Assembly (NCBI GenBank): GCA_049999725.1
Contig: JBNGIS010034962.1
Span: 1-27,883 of the forward strand
DNA from: Haplomitrium mnioides
Lineage: Eukaryota > Marchantiophyta > Haplomitriopsida > Calobryales
Direction: 5' to 3'
Length of the DNA: 27,883 bases
Under the pieces are notes generated by a model that saw only the letters and a list, made by a program, of their open reading frames with translations, was not told the DNA's origin and searched no databases. The translations under genes were made by a program, and so were the position numbers. This document shows, in pieces, positions 8,525 to 17,949 of this stretch. How positions within the stretch are numbered: position 1 is the stretch's first letter; the number at the start of each line of letters is the position of its first letter.

Positions 8525-8921
8525 TTAGATTGCAAGGTGCACACTATCGTTGGTACCCATAGACGGAGGGGCAGGAGTAAACATTATGGTGGAGGAGACC
8601 ACCCATAAGTTGGGATTCACAGAATTCCAACCCACAGCTAGAATCATGAGGCTAGCGGATGGATCTCGGGTGAAACCCTTAGGCTCTCTCCTCCAAGTGC
8701 CCACCTTTATCATAGGGAAGCAATTTAAGCTGAATTACCTGGTCATACGGCCAACCAGAGCGTCTCTATATCTTGTACTAATTGGGAGACCCTGCCTGTA
8801 TGGGGGCCGAGTCCTGCATAACTGGGGGAATTCCACATTGGTGTTTGGCCCCGAGAAGATAATAGTACACTACGGACCTATTCCTCACTTGGGAGAAAAC
8901 CCAAACAGAAGAGGAGTATAA
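8525..8921 (+). pseudogene. Aspartic protease of D1
   Basis: The active-site motif is DGGAGVNIM at about 8562-8588, a plant gypsy variant of the retroviral DTG/DSG, preceded by CTLSLVPI. Downstream are LGFTEFQPT, MRLADGSRVKPLG, NYLVIRP and VLIGRPCLYG, matching the usual retropepsin flap and C-terminal blocks. The protease would cleave the polyprotein. The frame runs to a TAA at 8919-8921. A shift near 8885 puts the following acidic linker in another frame. Confidence 0.8.
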
Positions 8922-9954
8922 TAGTGAGTGGTCTGAGGAGGAGGAAGAGTTGAAATACCACTATTGGGTTCATATGGGGAGCAAGACAACATAAGAGGAT
9001 ATGTCGGAAGAAGGTGTGGTGCTTGTAAATCAAATTGAGATAGAAGAATATGTAGAAACAGAGCACCATCAGAGGGAATCCACGGAAGATTGGGCAGGAG
9101 ATGAGGACACTAAGGTCGAAAGACAAGAGGGGTCTAAAGTGTCTCATTGGATGTAGGGGGCGGATATAGAGAAGTCCGAAGAGTCTCCCCGGAGGAAAGG
9201 GGGGTTGCGATTGCTGACCCTGATGCAGGAAGGAGGGGCGCAATGGAGAAATAAGATGGGGGCAGTGAGAGAATCCAAACACAAGCAAGTGGTGGTCCAA
9301 GAGGTACGGGTATTCTATATAGGATCTGAATTGCCCAAAGAATTAGAGCAAGCCATCACCCAACTCCTAAGTAACTTTAGTGATGCTTTTGCTTGGAGTC
9401 ACGTAGATTTGAAGGGAGTCCCGAGGGAATTGAGGGAACACCGAATTGACCTAGAGCCCACAGCAATCCCGGTATGACAACGACAATACAAGATGAACCC
9501 CCGCTTCTCCATGTTGGTGAAGGAGGAAATTGACAAGTTGTTGGAGGCAGATTTCATCTACCTGGTTCTAAACATTGAATGGGTATCTCCGCTAGTAGTG
9601 GTGCCCAAGAAAGTCGGGTAGGATGGTGGAAGGAAAATCTGAGTGTGCCAAGATTTTCGAAAGCTTAGTGAGGCCACAAATAAAGATCCATATTCGTTGC
9701 CCTTCATGGACAGGGTGCTGGATTTGGTGACAGAGCAAGAGGTTTATAGCTTTCTGGACGGGTACTCCGAGTATAACCAGATTTTGATCCGAGAGGAGGA
9801 TTAGCTCAAAACGGCATACACCACGGAATGGGGAGTGTTTTCCTTCCGAAGAATGCTCTTCGGACTATGCAATGCACCAGGAACTCTTCAAAGGATGATG
9901 ATGAACATCTTCCATGATTATCTGCGGAAATTCTTGGAGATCTTCATCGACGAT
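8887..9954 (+). pseudogene. Acidic linker and reverse transcriptase (N-terminal half) of D1
   Basis: From 8887 the frame encodes a Glu-rich linker (EEEYNSEWSEEEEELKYHYW) and then RT beginning around 9300. RT blocks seen are ELEQAITQLL, FAWSHVDLKGV, MNPRFSMLVKEEIDKLL, VVVPKK, FLDGYSEYNQI (first catalytic Asp, 9757), FGLCNAPGT and FIDD (9943-9954), the YxDD box with Phe in the first position. In-frame stops occur at 9475, about 9618, about 9640 and 9802. One base is missing right after FIDD, which shifts the rest to another frame. Confidence 0.8.
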
Positions 9955-9956
9955 TT

Positions 9957-10754
9957 GTGGTGTATGGGAAGCTGAATGATTACGAGCGGAATGTAAGGCT
10001 CACCCTTCAGCGCTACAGAGAGACAGGGCTGAGATTGCACCCATGCAAATGTTTCTTCGGGGTGAAGGAGGGGGTACTCCTTGGACACTGGATTTCCAGT
10101 CCGGGCATCGATGTGGATCAGGAGAAGATTGCCATATGGATGAATGTCTCATTCCCCACTAACTTGAAAGAGGTGCAAGGCTTCTTGGAGTGCGTGGGAT
10201 ACTACAGAAGATTTATCGACCAATTTGCCTCGGTGGCTCTACCCCTCACCCAGATGACAAAAGGGGGTAGCATCTTTGAAACCACCCACAAGAGGCTAGC
10301 GAGCTTCATGTAATTGAACAGGCAATTAGCGAGTGCCCCTATTCTGGTACCTCCCAACTAGGGGAGAGATTTTTACATGATAATTGATGTGTTCGGCTTC
10401 TGCATCGGAGCGATGCTGAGCCACATGGATGAGAAAGGCAGGGATCATCCGATTTATTTTGCCAGTAGGCTACTGGCCCTCGTAGAGAAGAATTACTCTG
10501 CTAGAAATTGGGAAGCCTTGGGAATTATTTATGCCTTGAAGAAATTCAACCATTACTTGTTGCATTACAAGGTGATCTTCCACACCGATCAGAATGCTCT
10601 CAAGTACATGGTAAATAAACTGAATGTGACTGGTGAGATTGCGAGGTAGGTGTTGCTCCTTCAGGAGTTCGACTTTGAAGTGAGGATCAAGCCAGGGAGG
10701 AAGCATAGCAATGCCGACTACTTCTCCCAAATCGATGGGTCAATCAATCTGTAG
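9957..10754 (+). pseudogene. Reverse transcriptase thumb and RNase H of D1
   Basis: The frame resumes with VYGKLNDYERNVRLTLQRYR and continues through LHPCKCFF, LLGHWISS and GYYRRFIDQFA (RT thumb and connection). RNase H follows: Asp in MIIDVFGFCIGAML (10386), Glu in NWEALGIIYALKKF, Asp in FHTDQNALKYM and Asp in HSNADYFS, so all four catalytic acids are present. In-frame stops are at 10311, 10359, 10647 and 10752. RNase H would remove the RNA template during reverse transcription. Confidence 0.8.
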
Positions 10755-11035
10755 GAGATGAACGACGTGTTCCCGGATAAGAACCAGTTTCAGGTGAAAG
10801 CTGGAAGGGCCACAGATTATGCTGCAATAACAGAATTCCTCAGTTCAGCTCAAATCTCAAAAGGCAGCAGTAGAGAGGAAGCTACTGTGTTCCTTAGGAA
10901 GATGAAGCTATACTTGTTGATTAAGGGAGTATTGCACAAGAGAGGGTACAATGGGATGATCAGGCGATGCTTGGAGCAGGATCAATCAATAGTGGTAATG
11001 CGGGCCTTGCATGGAGAGGAGGTGGGGGGGCTGAG
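10755..11035 (+). pseudogene. Truncated integrase N-terminus of D1
   Basis: This segment carries the tether and the start of the HHCC zinc-binding domain: FLRKMKLYLLIKGVLHK, GMIRRCLEQDQ, then VVMRALHGEEVGG. Element C continues GGHFAAKTIVWKVLNARYWW and then a full DD35E core. D1 stops matching straight after EEVGG and reads into unrelated GT-rich sequence. The catalytic core and GPF/Y C-terminus are absent, so D1 could not encode integrase even before its stops arose. Confidence 0.75.
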
Positions 11036-11238
11036 GGGGACCCAATTGGAGATTCCAGGTTGACAAATGTGAGTGGGTGTGTGAGGGTGTGCAGGTGTGT
11101 TGGCTGTGCAAGTGTGTGTGGGTGTTTGTGGAATAACACTTCACCAACCTTATATTAGCCAGATAGTGACCACTGCGGAGGAGGCAACCAGCAGAATTGA
11201 TGAATGGGGAAGGGTGTCCGCGAGGTCGCTTCATACTT
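11036..11238 (+). other. GT-rich filler and 3' noncoding region of D1
   Basis: This occupies the place of about 1 kb of integrase in element C. Positions 11068-11130 are strongly GT-rich (GTGAGTGGGTGTGTGAGGG and similar). The rest (11150-11238) has no recognisable coding homology and probably represents the original 3' untranslated region before the PPT. Confidence 0.5.
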
Positions 11239-11251
11239 GAAGGGGGAGTTA
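11239..11251 (+). other. Polypurine tract of D1
   Basis: GAAGGGGGAGTTA lies directly before the TGTCA start of the 3' LTR. A purine run abutting the 3' LTR is the standard plus-strand primer of LTR retroelements. Confidence 0.8.
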
Positions 11252-11778
11252 TGTCAACTAGTGACATAGAGCACTAAGTAAGAATTCATAAAATCGAAGG
11301 TGGCATTGGAACAATCTCTTTCTTACAAGTGCTACAGTACCTCGGAAGCAACAGATCAACTCCAATCAAGGAACAGGACCGGATCGCAGGGTTTCGAGGA
11401 ATGGAACAGGATCATTTTGAGAGAAGAGAGTTGTGGTAGCCAGCAAGTGGGGGGCACCACCAAAATTTGACGAAAGCGGAAAAGAGCCTAAGTATCATTG
11501 GGAGGCAGCAATCGAGGCCCTAGCGGGAAGGAGCGGGGGCCGGAGGAGGAGAATCGAAGCTGCTGGGTGGAGATCCAAGAGCGCTCAAGAGTGAGGGGGA
11601 TCGTAGACAAGGAAAGGCCACAGCGCAAGCCTCCAGATGCCGCGTGCTAGAAGCAAAGGTTGGGAAGAGAAAGGAGGGGTCCCTGGCCTTCGTAAGCAGC
11701 GACTACACTGAGGATCGAGGGATGCTCCAATCCCTCAAGCGTTAATGGGTTCTACTGGGATTCGCGACCCCTTCCTTC

Positions 11779-12060
11779 AGTGTTCGCGAGTCTTAGCGGA
11801 GACTTGGCAAACGTAGTAGTGTCCGCAAGCCTTTGAGGAAATGTGGCGTCTTCGAAGAGCTCCAAGAGATTCAACGGGAACGTGGTAGGCCCAGGGTGTC
11901 CGCGAGCCTTAGCAAAGACGTGGCGGACCTAGGGTGTTCGCAAGTCTTTTCGAAAACGTGGCGTCCTCAGGAGTGTCCAAGGGCTTTAGCGGAGACGTCG
12001 CAAGTGCAGGAGGCCCGCGGGGCTTTGTGGAAATGTGGTCGGCATAGGGAGTCTGCCGTC
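11779..12060 (+). repeat. ~39-bp minisatellite in 3' LTR of D1
   Basis: About seven units, with cores such as GGTGTCCGCGAGCCTTAGC and AAAGACGTGGCGGACCTAG, are collinear with 4004-4288. Equal unit order in both LTRs shows the array predates this insertion. Confidence 0.75.
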
Positions 12061-12530
12061 TTCTTCGAAACCAAGTCGGTGTGACGGTCCACCTTCCCCG
12101 TTGAAAATGGCATCAGACGGTCCCTCGGAAACATTGTGTTCTCATAGGTGTCTGGAAGATTCAGCAGACACGTTGCACTTCGAAGGAGCCCATTGGACTC
12201 TTTGGAACCAGGTTAGCGCGGCGGTCCATCTTCCTTGTTGACAACGGTGTCGGACGGCGCTACATCAAATTACGTGGCACTTTTGAGGAGCCCGTTGGAT
12301 TCTTCGGAACTAGGTTAGCATGGTGGTCCACCTTCCTTGTTGAAAATGACGTCAGACGGCGCTACATCGGATTACATAGCACTTCGGAGGAGCTCATTGA
12401 ATTCTTCAAGTCGGAGAGAAGTCAATCACAAACGAAGGTCAACGTGGTGGTCTACCTTCCCTATTGAAAACGACGTCGGACAGTGCTACATTAGATTACG
12501 TGGCACTTTGAAGGAGCATGTGGATCCTTC
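12061..12530 (+). repeat. ~105-bp tandem repeat in 3' LTR of D1
   Basis: Degenerate units carry GGCGCTACATC, TTACGTGGCACTT, GGAGCCCGTTGGATTCTTC and GTCCACCTTCCTTGTTGAAA blocks. They are collinear with 4289-4765. Confidence 0.7.
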
Positions 12531-12670
12531 AGACTTCCTTGTCCGTTGGATTCTTTGGATTGGGATCCGTGGTAAACTACGAAACAAGGTCAATATGCCG
12601 GTCCAACTTCCAGGTTGAATGCAGCATCGGACGGTGGCAACATAGGAAAAGTCAATAGCGGGCTCTGGGT

Positions 12671-12840
12671 TCTGCTGGATTCTGCGGACTCGGATCTGCG
12701 GGAATCTTTGGACTTTAATCTGCGAGATTCCTTTGGACTCCTTTTCCACGAGATTCTTCGGAACTCTTTTCCATGAGGTTCTTCGGACTTGGTTTCGTGG
12801 GAATCTTTGGAATCTCAGCCCGCGAGATTACTCATACTCA
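12671..12840 (+). repeat. ~25-bp tandem repeat in 3' LTR of D1
   Basis: Units of about 25 bp such as GACTCGGATCTGCGGGAATC and CACGAGATTCTTCGGAACTC follow in tandem. They correspond to 4914-5046, and the longer span here suggests a difference in unit number. Confidence 0.65.
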
Positions 12841-13759
12841 ACCTTGTGTGACGTTGTACTTGGAAACATTTTGCGAATAGACAAGACAAGTGTCACCACG
12901 TCCGGGTCTGAGCCTAATGGGAATAACTACCTTTTCAAACGGGAAGGATTGGCAAGGGTGGAAGCTTGAGGGGTATACATTGATGGGCTTCAAATTTGGT
13001 CGGGTTGGTGTGCAAGCAAGCTAGAGACGTGCAAGCAATCTCGAGACAAGGAAGACGCAACGAGGTAAGGCAGAAGTGGATTCCAGTAAGATCCGTGAGG
13101 CGAGTATACTCCTGTATGAGGCTAGCAGGGGTGGAAGTGGAGGTGGGCTGGAGGGGTGCCGGGAATTGCTGGGTGAGGAGATCTAGAGGCTCGGGCGATC
13201 CAGGTGAACTTATCCCTACGGGTGGACTTGTGGCGGAGGTGAATCAATACAAGAGATTTGAAGGGGATCCGTTTTGTTGAGAATTCGAGAGAGGCTACCA
13301 AGTGGGATCTTAGGGTTGTCTCTGCATCCTCTATGCAAGAGCATCAACCCAGAGTGCTCGGAGTGTGCTCTGGTGTTATCTTTCAAGTGGAGCGGAGAAG
13401 AGGGTAGGTACGTTAGTGCCTACGCATTGCAGAGAATACTTAATCGAAGCTCATAGGTGGAGTGAGCTACTTGTAGTCGGGAGGATTGTCTTCTAGAGGT
13501 GGAAAAGAAAGAAATCCTCTTCTGAGCTTGAGGAAGTAAATTGAGGGCTTCTCTCGAGGCAAGGTTGAAAAACTATCTAGAAGAAGGGTGTGTGTGTGGG
13601 AGAGGAAAGCAAGATTGAAGTGGTAAGTTGAGGAGGAAAGGAGGAGTCTACTGGGGAGGTCAGTCTTGGTGGTCCTCCAATGCCTCTGGTTTTGGTAAAG
13701 TGCAATGAGTGTGTATGTTTGTAATTGGGTATGAGTGTGATAGATAGATTTGAATTCTG

Positions 13760-13895
13760 TTCTATTGTATAAGAAGCAATTAGCACTAGGATCCTATAGG
13801 TACCAATTGTTTAGACCCTGGAACAGCCCTGTGAAGGAGGAGTCAAGTCCCTTGACATAGTCTTGTGACTCTCGGGTCATTGCATTCTGCGCCTA
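13760..13895 (+). repeat. Promoter-proximal tandem unit, copy 1 (3' LTR)
   Basis: This copy runs from TTCTATTGTATAAGAAG to GCATTCTGCGCC. Shared landmarks with copy 2 are the TATTGTxTAAGAA start, the GGAGTCAAGTCCCTT centre, the TTGTGAC block and the CATTCTGC end. The period is about 142 bp. Confidence 0.7.
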
Positions 13896-13901
13896 AGTTT
13901 T

Positions 13902-14036
13902 GTTTTATTGTGTAAGAAACATTCAAGACTAGAAATAGGCAAGAATTCTATTTATTCAAGCCCCGAGACAACCCTGCAAGGGGGAGTCAAGTCCCTTCTC
14001 ATTGTTTTGTGACACAGAAGTCATTACATTCTGCTC
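13902..14036 (+). repeat. Promoter-proximal tandem unit, copy 2 (3' LTR)
   Basis: This second, strongly diverged copy ends just 8 bp before the TATA box. The divergence from copy 1 (about one third of sites by eye) shows the duplication is older than this insertion. Confidence 0.7.
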
Positions 14037-14044
14037 TGAAAGTG

Positions 14045-14053
14045 TATATAAGG
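14045..14053 (+). promoter_or_regulatory. TATA box of D1, 3' LTR
   Basis: TATATAAGG is about 300 bp before the LTR end, a plausible core promoter position for U3. In the 5' LTR the same site is TATACAAGG. Confidence 0.6.
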
Positions 14054-14343
14054 TGGTTGGGTCCAGATTTGGGACACGTTAATTACATTGAAGATTACCA
14101 CAAAGACACTTGGGTTTGTGTGTATGTATATTCTAGCATTGTGGGTGAATGAGTAGATTGGCTGATGCTTTGAAATGTTGAGGTGAGGAAAGGGCTGGTA
14201 AGGTAAAGAGAGATTCCTTGAAGCCTCAAAGTGATAAGTGGATAGAGGTCATCTCACAAAAGAACCTTATTCCCTTGTTTTTGTCCTCTCTTGCCTTCCA
14301 AGTGGCACTTGTGAAGGTTAAGGGCTCAAGAAGGGGAGTGACA

Positions 14344-14348
14344 AGTAG
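14344..14348 (+). repeat. Target site duplication of D1, right copy (AGTAG)
   Basis: AGTAG directly follows the TGACA end of the 3' LTR and pairs with GGTAG at 3472-3476, with one mismatch expected from age. The sequence after it (TCAACCTTAAAAGTAACCC) continues element B's LTR. Confidence 0.7.
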
Positions 14349-14434
14349 TCAACCTTAAAAGTAACCCTCTACCACTTCCTTCCCTCCTCTCTATTTCTTT
14401 ATAACTAACACAACATCATATTTGTACTATTACA
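14349..14434 (-). repeat. LTR of element B, right part (LTR start)
   Basis: On the minus strand the LTR begins TGTAATAGTACAAATATG at 14434 and runs down to 14349, then jumps over D1 to 3476. It matches element A at about 229-315 closely. A purine-rich tract and the pol stop (14435-14455) precede it. Confidence 0.75.
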
Positions 14435-14450
14435 TAATCTGTGCTTTCTA

Positions 14451-15078
14451 ATCGATGACGTCATTGTCATTGCAACAAAATTTCAAAATTTTGAATAGCC
14501 TCTTGAGCATTCTCATGGTTTGAACAAGGTTTCCAAGTAGCATTATAAAGTAAAAAACCTTTCCACAAAGCCTTGTATTGAACTTGTGGATGTAGCTCTC
14601 GCTTAATAACTCATTNNNNNNNNNNNNNNNNNNNNNNNNNNNNNNNNNNNNNNNNNNNNNNNNNNNNNNNNNNNNNNNNNNNNNNNNNNNNNNNNNNNNN
14701 NNNNNNNNNNNNNNNAAAACAATAGCCAAAGGAAGAAGGTAAACACAAGTTGGAAAAGAAAATGAACTAGGAATAAAAGGTTTATTTTAAGAGACATGAA
14801 GCATAGTAAAAATCTTTATATAAAGAGGAAGATCGAGTTTATAAGCAACGCAAGAAATAACTTGCAAAATAGAGAAAAGACCAATCCAAGCAAGAGATAA
14901 CTTACAAACTTTGGTATCTAAAGAAAATGCAAGATCATGAGTGGATAACATAACTTTGTCATCTAAAACATAAGAGGAATCACAACGGCAGCTATCGACA
15001 CATTGGTTTTGTCGATTTTGAGTAACAGTAAGATGGTTGCAAGCATTTTGCAAAGAAGAAGATAAACGAGACAAAAAG
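14451..15078 (-). pseudogene. Chromodomain and GPY module of element B integrase
   Basis: Reading backwards from about 14577: VQYKALWKGF, then NATWKPCSN and ENAQEAIQNFE, a clear chromodomain at 14476-14577. The GPY-like module lies at about 14787-14900: KLSLAWIGLFSILQVIS, then VAYKLDLPL. A 100-N gap (14616-14715) lies between them. By comparison with element A (about 497-543) the true missing length is nearer 45 bp. Confidence 0.75.
14616..14715. other. Assembly gap (100 N)
   Basis: Exactly 100 N inside element B pol, the standard size for a gap of unknown length. Homologous sequence in element A suggests about 45 missing bases. Confidence 0.95.
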
Positions 15079-15178
15079 NNNNNNNNNNNNNNNNNNNNNN
15101 NNNNNNNNNNNNNNNNNNNNNNNNNNNNNNNNNNNNNNNNNNNNNNNNNNNNNNNNNNNNNNNNNNNNNNNNNNNNNN
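15079..15178. other. Assembly gap (100 N)
   Basis: Exactly 100 N within the integrase core of element B. The matching stretch of element A (about 899-1012) implies roughly 115 missing bases. Confidence 0.95.
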
Positions 15179-15990
15179 ATTGCATGCAAACTCCACAACT
15201 AGTAAGAAATTATCCCAATCGATCTGATAAGCATTGATTAACATGCAAAACATATCCTCCATAGTGCAATTACCATGCTCCATTTGCTCGTCTGTTTGAG
15301 GGTGATAAGCAATAGACATAGAGAGTTTGGTTTCTAAAAGTTTAAACAACTCTTGCCAAAACTTTCTAATGAAATGTGGATTCCTATTAGATATTAACAC
15401 TTTGGGCATTTCATGATGATCAAAGACAATATTAAAGTAAATTTTTGCTAATTATAGAGCATCTACCGTATCCACCGTCGGTGCTAAATGAATCTACTTG
15501 CTGAACTTGTTCACAAGCACCACAATAGCAATAAACCCACAATGCGTAGTTGGAAGTGAAGTTATAACATCCAAACTTACATATCACCAACGAGCAATAG
15601 GATTTGGTAGTAATTAAAGAAGTCCCACTGGTTTTTTATTTGAAGCTTTGTTTCATTGACAACTTTGATATAAAGGAACTAAAACACAAACATCAAGAGC
15701 CAAGCTAGGCCACCAAGTGTGTGGAAGCAACTTTGTAGTCTTTTCTACTCGAGGATGCCTTGAGATGAAATTGTCATTCACCTCTTGTAAACGAGACAAT
15801 CAAATCATATCATCTTGCGGAACATATATTTGATGGCCTTGATAGATAATACCATCTTGAATGGAAAAAGAATGATATTCACTACTGTTGACTGCTAATT
15901 GTACACAAACAAGACTAAAAAACATCTTCTTGTAGTTTCTAACGATAACTCCCACTAGTTGCCTTATTCAAATGTAATATACTAGTGTTA
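15179..15990 (-). pseudogene. Integrase core and zinc-binding remnant of element B
   Basis: The minus strand at 15179-15409 encodes MPKVLISNRNPHFIRKFWQE, then FKLLETKLSMSIAYHPQTDE, QMEHGNCTMEDMF and DWDNFLLVVEFACN. This is the typical chromovirus core from the second catalytic position to after the Glu. The second catalytic Asp reads Asn (SNRNP for SDRDP), while the Glu in QMEH is kept. Upstream, about 15470-15550 gives FIAIVVLVNKFSK, the first-Asp block, with the Asp lost. Positions 15600-15990 hold the eroded zinc-binding N-terminus. Confidence 0.75.
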
Positions 15991-16340
15991 GCTACCTTCA
16001 CTGTATTTACTTGACGATCTGGCCTTCGTGACATGTACAAGAATGGTGTGGAACCCTTTAGGCTTGTATTCTAGCTTGATATTAGGCAGTTGCAATTGAT
16101 CTTCCCATTGATGATGGTGACTTGTCATATTTTCCAAATAGATTTCATGTAATGTGGTTTGTGATAAAGGCATATAAGCAAAGGTCTTCTCAAAAGAGAG
16201 TGTCTTCATATTTTGGTAGCATAAACCATTGCCAATTGCTCTCAATCCTTTGCAGAATAACTCTTCTCCGCCACATTTGATCAACATCATATAAAGACAA
16301 CTAGATAAAGTTCATCCACAAACTCTTGTTGCAAAACTAC
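15991..16340 (-). pseudogene. RNase H remnant of element B
   Basis: This minus-strand stretch follows RT. Segments such as FEKTFAYMPLSQTTL and HHHQWEDQLQLPNIKLEYKP match the C-terminal RNase H blocks (the HQ..L..L......Y.PGK region). A frame change near 16287 separates it from the first RNase H Asp, in FDASNFDIGVVLQQ at about 16335. Confidence 0.6.
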
Positions 16341-17400
16341 TCCAATATCAAAGTTAGAAGCATCAAAATCAACTATACAATGTGCTTTTGGATTATATAG
16401 CTTTAGAATAGGACGAGAAAAGATTAGATCCTTGAGTTGTTGAAATGTCATTTGCTCCTTAGTGGTCCATTGAAACTTGACCTCCTTGCCCAACAAGTCT
16501 ATAAGTGGTGCAGCAATATGCGCATAATAGTAGATGAATTGTCCATAGAAGCTTGCCAATCCATTGATGGCTCTAATGTCATTTGCTTCTTTTGGTGTTG
16601 GCCACTCTGTAATAGCCTTAACTTTCTCTTCTTCCAACTTGATACCATCCATAGACACCTTACACCCTAGGTAAGTAGCCTCTTGCTTCCAAAATTTGCA
16701 CTTGGATCTCTTGCAAAAAAAATTCCAATTGCAAAATCTTTGCAATACTTTTTTCAGATGATTGCAATGCTCGACTTCACTTTTACTAAAAATAAGAATC
16801 TCATCCAAGAACACCAAAATTAACTTATCCAATAGCCCATCAACAATTCGATGCATTTGATTTATGAATATGGCCAGAGTATTAGTAAGACCAAATGTAA
16901 GGACCTTCCACTCAAAGTTGTCTTTGGCACATCACTTGGCTTGATAAGAACTTTCCAATAACCACTTCAAAGATCTAACTTGGAAGAAAACCACCCACCA
17001 CTCAATTGATCCAACAAATCATCAATGTGTAGTAAAAGATTAGTATTCTTTGTAGTTTGGTTGTTCAAATTGCAAAAACCTGTACAATGACGAAAACCAC
17101 CATCTTTCTTTGGTACAAAGAATACTAGTGCTCTCTAAGACAAAGTATTATGTTGAATGAAATCCTTCTCAAGAAGATCCACTTAGGTCTTGCAAAGATC
17201 CTCCAATTCTACTCGCAACAACTAGCATATATGTTGATTATAATGAGTACTTTCTAATATTAACTCAATCGGAAAGGGTTTTCAAAGAAGATGTGGTAAC
17301 CCTTTTGGAAAATCATCTAGAAAGACATCAGAAAACTCACTCAAAATATCATCAATCATTGAGGCTGGTACTGATTTCCATTCGTCTTTATTCAAGTCTA
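16287..17400 (-). pseudogene. Reverse transcriptase of element B
   Basis: The best preserved piece is 16287-16856 (minus): MHRIVDGLLDKLILVFLDEI, then ILIFSKSEVEHCNHLKKVL, ATYLGCKVS, ITEWPTPKE, GLASFYGQFI, APLIDLLG and the RNase H entry FDASNFDIG. The YxDD box reads FLDE, so the second catalytic Asp is changed to Glu (codon at 16800-16802). The N-terminal half at 16857-17150 gives VPKKDGGFRHC, a SKLDL block and SGYWKVLIKP in broken frames. Confidence 0.8.
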
Positions 17401-17766
17401 CGACAGGTTTGATCCATATAGCAAAGACATACAACTCTTTCTCCATCAAAACATTATGTTGAACTGATTTGGGCCTTTTAACAAACGGTGTCAGACGCTA
17501 AAAAGAAATTCCTTTCTTTGTAAACTAACTTGAATTTGTCGTTTTGCCTAATCAACTTGAGCAGCTCAATCTTCAAGCCAAAGTAACCCCAAAATAATGT
17601 CACACTATATACATGCAATAACAAAATGCATAGATTCCTTATACTCTTTGCCAATCCTTAGAAAATTTGGTTTGTGCAAGTGGAACACCTCATTTTTTAG
17701 CCATTAGCCATAGTCACAAAACTTCCATTGTTAAGCAAAATTTTAGCTTTGATTTTCTTTGCAAAA
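17401..17766 (-). pseudogene. Protease-proximal region of element B, truncated
   Basis: Minus-strand translation in broken frames gives phrases expected around the gypsy protease C-terminus and the RT lead-in (for example LLNNGSFVTMANG and CDIILGLLWLE). No intact DTG/DSG motif could be read. The element ends here against sequence matching the LTR of element C. Its gag, PBS and 5' LTR are not in the window. Confidence 0.45.
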
Positions 17767-17949
17767 TGTAATGAAATGAAAATTTCCAAAACTTCTTGTT
17801 TTATTTAAGGGTACGTTATGCAAGTTTTTCAAAAATTAGATGCGTAGGTATGCAAATTCTCAATTTTCAATAAAATAAACTTCCAAGAGACATCAAAAGA
17901 CTCAGAAAATGCTCATGAAGAATGGAAGCATCAAGGTCCCGTTCCGTGG

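Larger units (their letters stand above)
3477..14343 (+). mobile_element. D1: nested Ty3/gypsy LTR retrotransposon lacking the integrase core
   Basis: D1 is structurally complete at its ends: 5' LTR 3477-6386, PBS 6395-6411, gag from 6594, protease about 8525-8921, RT about 9130-10310, RNase H about 10370-10750, a zinc-finger stub of integrase to about 11035, PPT 11239-11251, 3' LTR 11252-14343. LTR ends are TGTCA and TGACA. It lies inside the LTR of element B with a 5-bp TSD. No chromodomain is present, and the protease carries DGGAGVN, so it belongs outside the chromoviruses; I could not place it in a named lineage. The LTRs differ at many sites (roughly 10-15% by eye in the first 230 bp), so the insertion is old. 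Confidence 0.85.
11252..14343 (+). repeat. 3' LTR of D1
   Basis: It starts TGTCAACTAGTGACATAG and ends GAGTGACA, matching the 5' LTR in order throughout, including the 39-, 105- and 25-bp arrays. At 3092 bp it is longer than the 5' LTR because the promoter-proximal unit is present twice. A consensus TATATAAGG is at 14045-14053. The next bases, AGTAG, are the right-hand TSD. Confidence 0.9.

Noticed and set aside
8878-9300. 140-codon hydrophobic minus-strand frame resembling a membrane protein
   Set aside because: It is antisense to the Glu-rich linker between protease and RT. GAG/GAA codons read backwards give CTC/TTC, hence false Leu/Phe-rich segments.
14448-14797. Open frames spanning the 100-N gap
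   Set aside because: The apparent length comes from counting N as sense codons. The real content is the chromodomain of element B in another frame.
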